64,000 nucleotides of DNA from Ophiosphaerella korrae (GCA_028456385.1 JALNQF010000048.1:124001-188000), one strand, 5' to 3'; numbered from the stretch's first letter, positions 47,757 to 59,885 are shown. The notes: generated from the letters alone by a model not told the origin. Numbers and translations are program-made.

Positions 47757-50700
47757 ATAATATAGTATACTATAAATATAGGAAACTAAGATACTTTATA
47801 AAAGACTATAGAAGTAAAGACCTAAAGAAAGAAACTTAGTTAAAAATAACTAAAAAGAAGAAAGAAGTACTATAAGTATAGGCTAAACCTTAAAAGAAAG
47901 TAGCTAAGAGTAAAGAATTATAATACGTAATACTTTATTAGACCTTTTATTACAAAGATAACTACTATATATATTTTTCTAGTAAGTAAGGAGTAAAATA
48001 CTTTTTATAATAGAGAAATAGAGTAGTAGCTATAAAAGAAAAAATAATAGTGTAGCTAGAAGAGATAGTATATATAATAAACCTACTAATAGAAGACTTA
48101 GAAAGAGAAGAACTCTAGATACTATTAATCTAGGCTAAAGGACTAGTACTAGATAAAGAGACTACTATAGCTTCTTCTAAAGAACTATAAGAAAGTAAGA
48201 GATAAGTTAGTATAAGAAGTATAGAGTATACCTAGCTAGATATATATAGCTATAATAGCTATATAATAATAGATATAGAAGAATAAAATAAAGAATAGAA
48301 GTTTATTTAAAAATACTTACTAGTTATAAGTATAGAGAAAGTATATAAAGACTAAAAAGAATATAATCCTAAAGAAATAAAGTTTATACTATTTTAAGAA
48401 TAGATAAAATAATATATAGTTATAGTAAGAAGAATACTTATATAAAGAGAATAGTAGTACCTTATAAAAAAGACGTAATAGATTAACAAAGCCTATATAC
48501 TAAGAATACTAGTAGTATACTATATCTTAATAATAAATATACCTAGGAAAGATAAATACTAGAAAGGAGATAACAAGATAATTAATCTAAAATATCTAGT
48601 ATACTTTAAAGTATTATAGATATTATACCTAGATAAGAATTATATTATATATAGAAATACTAAAGTAAATAATAACGTATAGCCCTTAAGAAGAAAAGGC
48701 TATAATTATATAAGAGTAATTCTAGTAGAAGATATCTAAAGATAAGAAATAATAATAGAAGAAGGTTACGTAGTAGTAAGACCTAGCCTAAAACTATCTA
48801 AGAAATACGTCTAAAGAGGACTATAGTATAAATATAAGTATAATAAATATCTAAAATATAAAGAATATAAACTTAAAGTAAGGCTATAGCCTTAGAAAGA
48901 TAGATAATTTATAAAAATACTTAAACTAGAAAAGCTAGTAAGTATAAGAGGCCTACACATTATAAAGATAAGTATATACTAAAGAAAGAAAGTATAATTA
49001 ATAATTAATAGTAGAGCTACAAGAAACTTTATATTAAAGAAGTTTATAGAAATACAAAGAATAAAGTATATAATAAAGAAATACTCTTAATAACTAAGTA
49101 TAATTAAGAGAAAACTATTCTAAGAACTTATTAGATTTAAAATAGTTCTCTCTACGCTTAAACTAGAAGAGATAAAGATTAACAATATAGTTATAGATAT
49201 AACAACAATTAATAATAAACAAGAAATTATACTAGAAATACTATAGTTATAGATAACTAATCTACATATTAATTAAAGAATAGGAAGAATTAACTACTAT
49301 AAAATAGAAAAGCTAAAAGCTAACATAAGTACTTATAAAAGAGAATTCCTAGAAGAATATAAGAAATAAGAAGAATAGCTTATAGAACCTAAAGATTACC
49401 TTCTAGAATATTAGCTATAAGACTTAGTAATAGAAATAGAAGAAGGTAAAAACGTAGGATAGAGCCTAGTTTACTAAAAAACTAAAGAAGAATTAAAAAT
49501 TAAACAAATATTTATATAGAATATAATAAAAAAAAGATAGATAAGAGAATCTAAATCTTTAGTAGTATATAGACTTATCTTTATAGATAAAAAAAGAATA
49601 TAAGAAAAAAGACTCTATATAAACTTTAGAAAAACTAACGTAGTTATAAGTAAAAACTAATACCCCTTACTATAGATTAATAAAATATAAGATAAACTAA
49701 AAAAAGTAAAAATCTTTATAAAGCTAGATATTTAGAATACCTATTATTAGATTAGAATTAAAAAAAGTAATAAATAGAAAATAGTATTTAGAACATAATA
49801 AAGATTATATAAATACTTAGTTATACTATTTTGCCTAATAAATGTACTAGCTATATTCTAAGAAAGAATTAATATAGTACTAAGAGAGTACTTAGACGTA
49901 TTTACATTTATATACCTAGATAATATCCTTATATTTTTAGAAATAGAAGAAGAATACATATAATATATATATAAAGTACTAGAAAAGCTAGTAGAAAATA
50001 AATTATTTCTTAAAATAAGAAAATACAAGTTCTATATAAAAGAAATAGATTTCCTTAGATTTATTATTAAACTAGGAAAAATCAAGATTAACCTAGAAAA
50101 AATTAGATTGATTAACGAATAGCTAACACTAAGAAACCTAAAAGAAGTATAATAGTTCTATAAACTAGTAAACTTTTATAAGAAGTTAATAATAAGATAG
50201 TCTAAAGATATAAAACTAATAATAAGACTTATAAAGAAAGATATACTATTTAAGTAGATAGAGGAATATAAGAAAGTATTTAATAAGATTAAGAAGAAGT
50301 TTATAGAAAACCTAGTTATTAGAATATATAACCTAGATCTACTAGTAATAGTAAAAATAGACGTATTAAACTTAGTCTATAGAATAGTACTAATACAAGA
50401 AGACCTAAAGACTAAAAAAGAATACTTAGTTAAATATTTCTCTAAGAAGATAAAAATAGTAGAACTTAACTACTTAATCTATAACAAAGAGATACTAGTA
50501 ATCTATAAAGTATTTAAGTAATAGAGAGTATACTTATAAAGAGTAAAGTATAAAATAAAAGTCTATATAGATTATAAGAATCTTATAAGATTTATACTAA
50601 ATAAAGAACTATTATAATAATATATAAGATAGTAGGAATTCCTATTAATATTTAATATAGAAATTATATATATAAAAGAAAAGGATAACTAATTTATAGA

Positions 50701-52869
50701 CGCTTTTAGTAGAAGACTAGACTTATAAAAAGAAGTAAGTACTACTAGTATAGTTCTAATTAAGAATAAAGAAAGATATTTAGTCTTAAATATACCTAAA
50801 ATAGCTGTAACACTTAAAAGAATAAGTAGTAAGCTAGACAAATAGATTTAGAAAATAACGCAAGAAATATCTAAAGAAATAAAGAAGCTAGAAATCTAAG
50901 AAGGACTAGTATAAGCCTATAGAAGAATATACATTCTAAGAAAGATTTAGAGAGAGTTTATACGATAATTCTATAAATTACTAGTATATAGTTACTAAGG
51001 TATTAATAAAATATTAGATAAACTACTATAAGACTACTATATCCTAAGAGTAAGATAACTAGTAATAGAAGTACTACAAGACTATATAGAATACTAAAGA
51101 AATAAGTATAATAGATACGCACTATATAGAATATTATAACTAGTAAAAGTACTAAAATAACTATAAAGAGTTATTACAATAAACTTTATTATAAAGTTAC
51201 CTAAGTTAAAAGACCTAATATTAGGAGTTAAGTATAATAGAATTCTAATAATAGTAGATAAACTTATAAAGTACTTATACTTTAGACTATATAAAGAAAA
51301 GAGTAGGATAGAAGTTACTATATACTAGGTTCTAGGAACTATAATTAGTTAATATAGACTACTAGACAAGATTATAATAGATAGAGATATAAGATTTATA
51401 TTAAAATTATAGAGAATAATAATAGTACAATTAGGAATTAAATATATAATATTAATAGTATACTACTTATAAATAGATAGATAATTAGAACAAATAAATT
51501 AAATAGTAGAATAGTACTTAAGATACTACCTTAACTATAACTAGAATAATTAGGTATAGTTACTACCTATAGTATAGCTAGTATATAATAGTGTAAAGAA
51601 CGTAGTAATAAGAGTATTACTCTTTTTTATAAACTATAGATTTAATCCTAGCGTATATAGAATACTAAGATTAGAGATATCTTAGTCTCTAAGAGGAGAA
51701 AACTTTACAAATAGAATAAAAGAAATATATAATTAACTAAGATAGGACGTAGAATTCCTATATAATTATATAGTAAAGTACTATAATAAGAAATATAAAA
51801 AAGAACTCTAATTTAAAGAAAGAGAAAAAGTATAGTTAGTATAGAAGAATATTAAAAGTAAAAAGCTAAGTTTAAAACTAGACTACGTTAAGATAAGACT
51901 ATATAAAGTTAAGAAAGAGGTTACACTAGTTATATTTAAACTAAAGCTACCTAGTAAAATAAAGATATATCTAACCTTCTACGTAGTACTACTAGAGAAA
52001 GTACTATAAAATATAGAACTACTAGTATATAAAGTAGACACGTATAGAGAATAAGAAGAATAGGAAGTTAAAGAAATCTTAGTATACTAGTTCTATAATA
52101 GAAGAAACTACTACCTAGTAAAATAGATAGGTATAGACGAGAAAGGAAAACTATAGGAAAATACATAAGAACTAGAAGACAACCTTAATTACTCTAAGAA
52201 ACTAGAGGACTACTAAAGTTAAAACCCTCTAGACTACCTTATAGTAAACTAAGAAAATTAACATTACTACTACTAGATAGAGAGGCAATAGGAATACTTA
52301 ATATAATAAGAGTAGCTTCTACTATAGCTTTAAAATTAAGCTTAGATTCTATAAGAGTAGCTTACGTAATAAACTTCTTATTATTTAAGGCTTTTATCTT
52401 ATAAAGACAAAGTAAATAAGTGTAATTTTTTACCTATATACTTAGAATCTAATTACGTTCTTTTTTAGCCTTAGTAATCTATTTAGATAGTTTATCTTAA
52501 GCGTAGTTAATAGCTCTCTCTATTATAAATAAGTATAGATACGTAGATAAGTATTATAAACCTACACTCTACAAGAGAAATACTAAAAAAATTACAAGAC
52601 GTATAAGTATTAGCACAAATATATACTTTATAAGCCTTACTATATTTTAAAGAAATATACTCTATAGGAAGGTTTAAAGCTTTATAATAAGAATAAAGAA
52701 ATATAGTAATACTATAATGTAATATACGATCTACTAATTAAAGATTATAAAGGGTATATTTAGTAGGTATAGAGATAGAAAATAAAGAACTTTATATTAA
52801 TAAAGAAACTAGATTAATAACTCTAGCCCTAGAATAGATAAACTAGAACCTACTTAGAGGAGAGGATAG
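47757..52869 (+). pseudogene. Pol region of element A
   Basis: Starts at the second zinc knuckle directly after the right GAAAA and runs protease, RT (YLDN near 49920), RNase H, integrase and chromodomain-like end (about 52060-52210). Every part is broken by stops, with CpA almost absent. Confidence 0.8.
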
Positions 52870-53330
52870 TGTTATAGGTGTAACAAGAGAAATCAAGATA
52901 GAACTAATTAGTCTTAACTTAGATACTAACGAAGTATAGGACGAGCGGGGTAACAACCTTAATTAGGAGACTACTTACAACTAGAACACGTAATAGCAAT
53001 CTATAATTATATACAAATAGATTAAAGTAATCTATAATAATATATAAATAGATTAAAGCGATCTATAGTTACGTATAAATAGATTAGTAGTAATCTATAG
53101 TATTGTACTAATAGATTAATATAAGTATATAGTTAGTAGTAATACCTATTATTAGGATAGTATTAGTAATTTAATTAATAACTACGAGTAATAATACTAA
53201 GATAGTTACAAAACATCTTCTATTATTTATAGCCTATTATAGATTATAATATAAGCTTTTGTTATTACTTCTTAATCTACTAATACCCTAATTAGGTATT
53301 AGGAAGTTAACCCTAGTAATACCTATTACA
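52870..53330 (+). repeat. 3' LTR of element A
   Basis: Same length and order of motifs as the left copy, preceded by a purine-rich tract (GGAGAGGATAG). It keeps GTGTAAC where the left copy has ATA AT changes, which shows independent RIP-type decay of the two copies. Confidence 0.9.
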
Positions 53331-53335
53331 TCTTT
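53331..53335 (+). repeat. Target duplication TCTTT, right of element A
   Basis: Direct copy of 31780-31784. Confidence 0.9.
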
Positions 53336-53821
53336 TCTACTAAGTTATTATAAAATTTAGGTAAAGAAAGTATTAGAAGATAATAGTAGTTTATTAAAGA
53401 ATAAAGAGTATAATAGGCGCTATTTTAATAAGTATATAGAGGTAATAGAGTAGAGTAGAGATAAAGCTTTAGTATTAAGAAACTAAGATAGAAGCTTAAA
53501 TAAGTAGTTAGGTACCTAATAGCTTATATAGACCTATAAATAGCTAGATAGTCTATCTAAAATATATATTACTACTAAATTATATAGGTAACTATATTTA
53601 TACCTAATAACGCCTATCTCTAAGAGCTATATTTACGTAGTTTATTATATATAAATACGCTAGTATAGTACTAACGCTACTACCTAGAGCTCTTACTCTT
53701 TACTTATATAAAAATGCTAAGTATTGCAAGATTTTAGCGTAGTATTAAGTTTAAGTTACTAAAGTTTATTAATATTTTTATCTTAATTCTACTCTAAATT
53801 ACTACTCTAAATTACTACTCT
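53336..53821. other. 3' remainder of the Harbinger MYB gene and intergenic part
   Basis: Sequence resuming after the right TCTTT. It should contain the end of the MYB/SANT gene and the spacer to the convergent transposase, but it is too RIP-mutated for a reading frame to be followed with confidence. Confidence 0.45.
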
Positions 53822-54824
53822 ATAGTACTACCTACTTCTTAGCTTTATAATATAACTCTTATATCTCCTCTATAATAGCCTTACGCCTCTTATCTATTTT
53901 GCGCTTAACTACTCTTAAATTCTACTTGTTTTTATTATCCTCTTACGCTATCTTAAGCTTCTTATTAGTATATATTCCTAAGGCGTTAAAATTAGTATTT
54001 ATAGCGTCTTTTTAATACTAGTTAATAAAGTTGTAGAGCGCGTACTAGGTATATATTAACTACGTTTAAGTTTATATATTAAACTTGTGTAGGCGATTAA
54101 ATATACGCTAGTATTACTTAAAAATACTAAAGGTTCTCTCTACAACGTTATGTAAAGTCTATCTTAAAATTAACTACTATAAGTACGTTTTAACTTAGCT
54201 TACTATAGCGATTGCAGTAGTACCTTTACTTACTTGCTAGTACGTATATACAAAATTAAGTCCTATCTAGCGCACTAATATAATCTTAAAAAAAAGGATA
54301 CTATTTAGGGTTTTTAAGTATAGAGACTAGCACTTTAAGTTTAGGTAGGTAAACTACCTCTTTATAGAGATAGAGTAGAGCTCGTAGAACTTTATAGAAG
54401 TAACTTTAGTTTATTAGTAAGTTACTAGTAGTTATAAGTACCTAGAGTGTACTAACTACAATATAGTCTCTAACGAGTGCCCGTAATAGTACTGCGTATT
54501 TCGCTAACTAGCTCCTTGTGCGCAAATATAGTAGTATATAAGCGTTTTTTTAGCGATTATATGGCTCTCACCGCTCACGAGCTTACTTAATCGCAGCCAG
54601 TTAACGAGCTCTTCAAAGATAGGCAATCGAAGGCGAGTCTTACTGTAAATTTGCTGTAGGTCGCCTCTACAATCCTCGAGCTACTGCTGCCCTCGACTCT
54701 CTCGCGATTCGTACGCTCGTATACCAGTTGGCTCATCTCGAAGTTGGACAATAACGGCATGGACGGCTGCCACTGCGGCCAATATACTGGCAGTAGCGGC
54801 GACTGCAGGCACCTCCGGAGACAT
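53822..54824 (-). pseudogene. Harbinger DDE transposase (DDE_Tnp_4 type), stop-riddled
   Basis: ATG at 54824 opens an Ala/Val-rich N-terminus (SPEVPAVAATASILAAVAAV), stopped first by TAG in place of a Gln about 48 codons on. The same frame continues with LQQIYSKTRLRLPIFEELVN, a helical N-terminal domain. Further on it shows the nuclease-type segments ALD.T, NVL..CDF-like, and LHNVVERTFSIFK followed by RIFNRLHKF and YALYNFIN near 54030-54140, the conserved C-terminal end of the DDE_Tnp_4 nuclease. Stops sit at former Gln, Trp and Arg codons. The first 250 bp are GC-rich and nearly unmutated, then composition drops to AT-rich near 54550, mirroring the left RIP border. Confidence 0.75.
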
Positions 54825-55086
54825 CACGTGATGGCGACGATGAGATGATCACAGCAGAAACAGCTCGAGAGCAGCGCTGGCTCTCAAACGTCGTTCGGGC
54901 GCTCAAAAAGGCAATGCAAGGGTCTCTTTGGCACTTGTAGGGGTGTAAAATTAGGTGGCGTTACTAGCTTGATCGAACCTACGATTATGCTCTCATCACC
55001 AGCGAAGTTACCAAACAGCCATCTCATCCCATTGCCGAGAGATAGAGCTTGGCAAAACGGAGCTCCGATGACCGTCTCATCCGGGC

Positions 55087-55101
55087 GCACCAAACAGGGC
55101 C
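55087..55101 (-). repeat. Right terminal inverted repeat of the Harbinger element
   Basis: GCACCAAACAGGGCC followed by TAA; the exact inverse of the left end. Confidence 0.85.
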
Positions 55102-55104
55102 TAA

Positions 55105-55686
55105 GTCTCTGGCTGGCCCTGAAATTCGGCGATCGATCGCTTTCTTGTCCCCATTAGTTCGGTCCGGACGCGAGTGCAAATGCGTGGAGCAGGGGGTTTA
55201 CCCTTCCTTCGGCGCTCCTTAGCGCTAACTCCGTGAAATCGCCTTGCTAGAAAATGCCCATTTCCGAACCCTCCGTTGTCTCCGAGATCACGTGTAGCGC
55301 GTGGCTTAAAAGATTTGGCTTCAGTGAGGCACAAAGAATTCAACCTTCATTGGCAGTAGCATAGGGTTAATGGTGCACATGACAACGTGTGAAGGTCCAC
55401 ACGTAGCAACAACGACGACAGTCTCGAAGATAGGACAACAAGCTTGCGATGTCAACAGCCATTCAGAGCGCTTACGTAGCGTATACCCTTCACACAACAT
55501 CTTCCAGCCACAGTTGGAGGCAGCGGCAATTGTATGGCCTTTCCCAACTGCTGATCCTGCATGGGCAGACATTGGTTCAGTGCTTGAGCGAAAGTGAGTC
55601 TTGAAGTCATTGCCATCGACACGAGCCACGGCCACCATCATGAGAAACACAGCTGATCGTGTGACACAGAAGAAAGGTCTCTTCAG
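55105..55686. other. Spacer between the transposon and the ALDH-like gene
   Basis: GC-normal unique DNA beginning immediately after the TAA duplication. Upstream exons of the ALDH-like gene may lie here, since that gene is short at its N-terminus, but I could not define them. Confidence 0.4.
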
Positions 55687-57079
55687 ATGCGCCATGAACA
55701 AGAACTCGCGCTCGTGCTCGAAGACATTGCTCGCTCCTATGTCCAGGTCAATAAAAGCAGTTTCCCCCTCGAACTACAACAGGGTTCAAGTCATGGATTG
55801 GCACAGCAGATTTTGCCAGCTGGCGTGTCGGTACTTGTGATTGACTGTGCTAATGTCATCCGATTCGCCTTTGGTGCACTAATTGCGAACATCGCCATTG
55901 GCAACACCGTCGTCCTGGCGAGCAGTGCTCCGACGCGGTCAACGTCGTCCTTCTGGAGCGCTCTCAAGCGAGAGATGCCTAAGTTCTTGGATCCTGCCGC
56001 TATACACGTCGTAGAGGATTTGGATCTGAAAAGGTTTCCTTCCGACAAAGTTAACTTGTTGACGATATATGGTACGCGACTCATACAGAGAGCCTTTGAT
56101 TTTGGTGCTTTGCCGCGCTAATACCAAAGTTGCAGCTGATGATCAGGGACGTTACAAAAGCATCTTAGAGCAGCCTTACTCCCGATTCATCGCCACGAAA
56201 CGAGGCTACAACTTCGTCGTTGTAGATGAAGGCTTGAAATCCTTTGACGAGGTCGCGAGGCAGATTCAACAGAGCTTTGATTCTGTCGGTCTGACGCCTG
56301 AATCCACCAACGCAGTTTTCATCCGCGCAGACGAGGTTACTAAATTTGAAAGCAGTTTTGGAAAAATCATACCTGAAAGGTCCAGTTCTCGGAAGGAAAA
56401 CGTTCTATTGAGCCTAGAGAAATTCGCTCCTAGTGCGGCCCTACTCGATATCACCGAAATTTCCAGCTCCAAAGCGAAAGCAGTCGATTTGGAAAAGTCT
56501 CTCGACGAGGCCGCACAGGCAGGTGTGCTTCTCATTACGGTCTACCGAACGCTCGACCATGTCATTGACACTTTGCATCATCTCACCGTAAAACCCGCCT
56601 GCCTGACCCTGCTTGCACCATTCAGTAAATTGAACGCAGAGTACTTCCAGAGATGGACTATCAGCGAATCATTCTCTCTTGGCGCGATACCAACTCCCAC
56701 AAGCTTGCAATGTAAAAGAAATCCCAAATCACACCTTTCCCCCGCTCCCCCATTTAAATCGGCTATCCTTGAAAAGACGGCTAACTTCCTCTCGCGGTTT
56801 TCAACAGGTTCGAGTCTACGTAGCGCAATATGCCCACCTGAACATTTTGGACAAGTGCGGACGTCGAACACCGGCGCGCGAAAGGTGTCTCCAGTCCTAT
56901 CCTATAAAGAAGCCATTGCACGGGTGCAGGCCATTGTCAGGAAGCCTGTGGAGGCTCCCAACCAGACGGACGACTATTTCATATATATGGCCAGGATGAT
57001 GAAACGCGTGGGTTTGTGCCTGACTGGCTTGACGGCGGTGGGAACGTACCTGTTCTACACGCACAGGTTGCGTCATTGA
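55687..57079 (+). CDS. Aldehyde dehydrogenase-like protein, catalytic residues apparently lost
   Basis: Exons 55687-56071 and 56136-57079 (442 aa). The intron has GTACGC, a CGCTAATAC branch and TTGCAG, phase 1. The first exon has the ALDH Rossmann segment (FAFGALIANIAIGNTVVLAS). The second has TKRGYNFVVVDEGLKSFDEV, the place of ELGGKSP..V..DAD, and GLTPESTNAVFIRADE, the place of the GQ.C region. The catalytic Glu and Cys expected there appear as Thr and Pro/Glu. The C-terminus has a hydrophobic helix (GLCLTGLTAVGTYLFY), suggesting membrane anchoring. The N-terminus is short (usual ALDH about 480-500 aa) and a CTTCAG just before ATG 55687 may be a splice acceptor. An enzyme-like scaffold or a decaying gene are both possible. 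Confidence 0.55.
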
Positions 57080-57461
57080 CTTTTCGGCTGTTGGGACCTG
57101 GCGAAGGCATGTTATTTTGCACAAAGGCGGTGGACCTCATTCTCATTAATTATCACTTAGTAGTTGCATCGATGCTTGCTATAGCGCTGGAATTGGAGTT
57201 CACCTTGTTACGGACTGGGAATTGGAAGAGCGACGGATCAAGCAACACTTGTGCAGTATATTTGCACCTCAATCTCACCCTGCGGTTCCGCGCACGTTGC
57301 TTGCCGGCAGAGCATCCATTTCGCACCAGCCATACTACAGTTACAAAATTGACTGTCGCGATTGACACCCGAGTCAATCTAAACCACAACAATTCTTTCA
57401 GATCAACAAAAAGGGATACTACTGCTTTGAGTGTCCGAAGTATAATTATCTCTGAGACAAC

Positions 57462-58995
57462 ATGGGTGATCCGAGAATAGTTGGAAATAAAACGGACGAG
57501 GGCGAAATAGACGTCATTGCCATTGGAGCAGGCTATGCGGGCCTCTCATGTGCTATTGAACTGAAACGAAAAGGATGCAATGCCCACCTAGTCGAGAGAG
57601 AACTCGATCTACCCAAGCTGGGTCAGTTGCACTGTATCAGTATCACTCAGGCGACCTGGCTGATAGATGCTCTCACTAGGCGATACCATTGCGCTGACCG
57701 CAAATGCCAGTGTAGTTATGGAGAAATGAAGCGATGTTGTTGAACAGATGGCATCAGAATCGGCAACACCAGCTGTGGTTGAAATCATGAGCGACAGCGG
57801 AGAGCTGCTCCTAAGGCAAGACTGGAAAACCAAATACGACGACCACTGGAGTCTATACACTAGCCGTGCTCGGTCGCAACACTTAACCTACAATTATGCT
57901 GTCAAAATTGGCGTCAAGTTCACCTTCGGCACTCGCATCACTGACTATTGGGAAGAAGGTAACAAGGCTAGAATATACCTCAGTGGAGAGAAGCTAACCG
58001 TAAACTTCGTCGTTGGCACAGACGGAGTGTATGGTCGGGCTCGCAAATACGTGACTGGCGACACTGAGCTAGCTCAGCGCAGTGGCTACGCGGTCTACCG
58101 TGCCTACTTCCCTCGCAAGCATTTTGAGAAAGACCCGTTGACCCACGATCTAGCTTATTGCAAGTATGACAAACTAATCATTTGGATCGGTTTGAATCTG
58201 CACACCATCATCATCGTCAATGCCAAACTAGGCTTCATATCTGCATACCTCACCCATAAAGATGCATACACCATGGAGGAATCATGGACTTACCTTGGGA
58301 AGATCAGCGATATGCTTGAGCTTGTACAAGATTGCGATCCAATCTTGGAAGCTGCGATCAAGCAGACCCCTGAGGACGTGCTTTGCGACTTCAAGTTACT
58401 GTGGCGCGATCCTATCAGGAAATGGGTATCCGACAAGGGTAGAATGGCGTTGGTTGGAGATGCATCGCATCCACACCTTCTAACGTCGGGCTCGGGAGGC
58501 GGAATGGGCATTGGAGACGGCGGAACTCTTGGGGCACTAATAGATCGAGCCGGAAAAGCTGACATACTAGCCGCTTTAAGAGCATTCAACATCCTGAGGT
58601 ATACTTCTTGTCTACACTGAACGCAAAGCATCGACGTGGCTGACTCCTTTCCGTACAGATACGATCGAACAAGTACGACGCAGCGAATGGAATGAGAGGT
58701 TCGCCATAGATGGCATCAAACCAATTGGGAAAGAGTCAAGCGACAGCCGAAATTTTTGAGGATTCCACAGCTAGATTGGCTGTGCTCGAGCGATGCAGAG
58801 CGTTATGGCTACGATAACCACGATGCAGTGATGGCGCATGTCAAGCATGGCAAATCGTTTGTCAACCCCAATGTCCCGGGTGACTACGTGCCAGAGGACT
58901 GGTCAATCAAGACAATGACAGAGCATGATGGTAAAACAGGGATTGATGACGTACAAAATCGCTTAATCAGCTCTACTCGAGATTATTGTGCTTAG
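57462..58995 (+). pseudogene. FAD-dependent aromatic monooxygenase with two in-frame TGA codons
   Basis: Exons 57462-57621, 57680-58598 and 58659-58995 would give 471 codons, the usual size for salicylate-hydroxylase-like or PaxM-like enzymes. The introns are GTCAGT...CACTAG and GTATAC...TACAG with a GGCTGAC branch. The dinucleotide-binding GAGYAG is at residues 22-27. The FAD-ribityl motif GRMALVGDASHPHLLTSGSG and the segment GTLGALIDRAGK are clear. In-frame TGA codons at 57727-57729 and 58693-58695 both stand where the family has Trp (TGG to TGA). Such enzymes hydroxylate aromatic or terpenoid substrates with NAD(P)H and oxygen. As read, only truncated protein could be made. Confidence 0.75.
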
Positions 58996-59160
58996 ATCTA
59001 GAGAATATCAATGCGTAAAAAACCACCAATACTTTCTCCATCTGGTCCTGACGAACCCGCTGTGCTGGCGGCCTTTTAGATTTCAAAGTCACGAGAGGTG
59101 TTTGTGCCATCACAAGCACCACATAGGAGTCGCTGTGCATGATGATCTAGTGTTTGAAGC

Positions 59161-59831
59161 ATGTTCGACGAATCGAGGGAGGCAGCAGCTCGTCTGACCA
59201 TGGATTAAGCCACCCGACGGTGCTAACGAATCTCTTGCACTTAACAGGCGCTAATGACAACACCAATGGCGAGCCTCACAAAGTCCTCTCACCGAGCAAA
59301 CTAGCACATGTGGTGCTGCGCACGAACCAGTTCCGCACCATGGTGGACTTCTACCGCAACTTCCTGGGGGCGAAAGTGGTGCACGAAAAGGAGCCACTCG
59401 CCTTCCTATCGTACGACGACGAGCACCACCGCATCTCCATCATAGGCGTGCCCACGGCGGCGGCGAGGGGCACCAATAGCTGCGGTATGGAACATATGGC
59501 CTTCACCTTTGACTCCATCTCAGACTTGCTGCAAGCTTATCGACAACGCAAGGATCTTGGCATCTCGCCCGTCTGGTCTGTCAACCACGGCCCCACCACT
59601 TCCATCTACTACCGCGACCTGGATGGCAACCAGATCGAGACCCAGGTGGACAACTTTGACGACGCCGATGAGGCCACTCGCTTCATGGATTCAAAGTACT
59701 TTGCCGAAAATTCCATCGGCACCGACTTTGACCCCCAGGACTTCATTCATCGGCTGAGTAAAGGGGGGTCGGAGGATAAGTTAAAGCGGCGCATCGAAAT
59801 TGGTCCGAGAGGTCTGCCAGAAGGGTTTTGA
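59161..59831 (+). CDS. VOC-fold (glyoxalase / extradiol dioxygenase-like) protein
   Basis: Exons 59161-59191 and 59248-59831 give 204 aa. The intron is GTCTGA...TTAACAG with a perfect GTGCTAACG branch, phase 1. The two beta-alpha-beta modules of the vicinal-oxygen-chelate fold are seen: LAHVVLRTNQFRTMVDFYRN and GMEHMAFTFDSISDLL, then SIYYRDLDGNQIETQVDNF. His31, His93 and Glu141 form the 2-His-1-Glu metal set of extradiol dioxygenases, so the site looks intact. The substrate is unknown; catechol-type rings or small electrophiles are usual. The short first exon is inferred from splice signals. It follows the broken monooxygenase on the same strand. Confidence 0.75.
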
Positions 59832-59843
59832 GTAGTTATATCA

Positions 59844-59852
59844 ACACACACA

Positions 59853-59885
<33 letters not shown>
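59844..59885 (+). repeat. Compound (AC)n(AG)n microsatellite
   Basis: A run of AC dinucleotides passes directly into AG dinucleotides just after the VOC gene stop. Confidence 0.95.

Larger units (their letters stand above)
31785..53330 (+). mobile_element. Ty3/gypsy LTR retrotransposon A (first insertion), split by B
   Basis: LTRs of identical length (461 bp) lie at 31785-32245 and 52870-53330, flanked by TCTTT. The interior reads on the plus strand: gag to 33267, then, after the 14.5-kb insertion of element B, from the second zinc knuckle and pol at 47757 to 52869. Excluding B and one duplication, A is 7,057 bp. RT precedes integrase, so Ty3/gypsy. The RT active-site motif near 49920 reads YLDN (Asp to Asn). 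Stops occur every few codons, and no frame of 60 codons survives in its own sequence. Confidence 0.9.
30645..55101. mobile_element. PIF/Harbinger-type DNA transposon, opened by nested retroelements
   Basis: Both ends carry the inverted repeat GGCCCTGTTTGGTGC (30645-30659 and, inverted, 55087-55101), flanked directly by TAA on each side (30642-30644 and 55102-55104), the 3-bp duplication typical of Harbinger elements. Inside are a plus-strand MYB/SANT gene at the left and a minus-strand DDE transposase at the right, the normal two-gene plan of the superfamily. Removing the retroelement insertion (31785-53330 plus one 5-bp duplication) leaves an element of 2,906 bp. Both genes are inactivated by RIP-type stops, so it cannot move on its own. 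Confidence 0.85.

Noticed and set aside
54884..55093. 69-codon minus-strand frame at the right end of the Harbinger element
   Set aside because: It covers the terminal repeat and subterminal DNA between the transposase start and the transposon end and has no domain.
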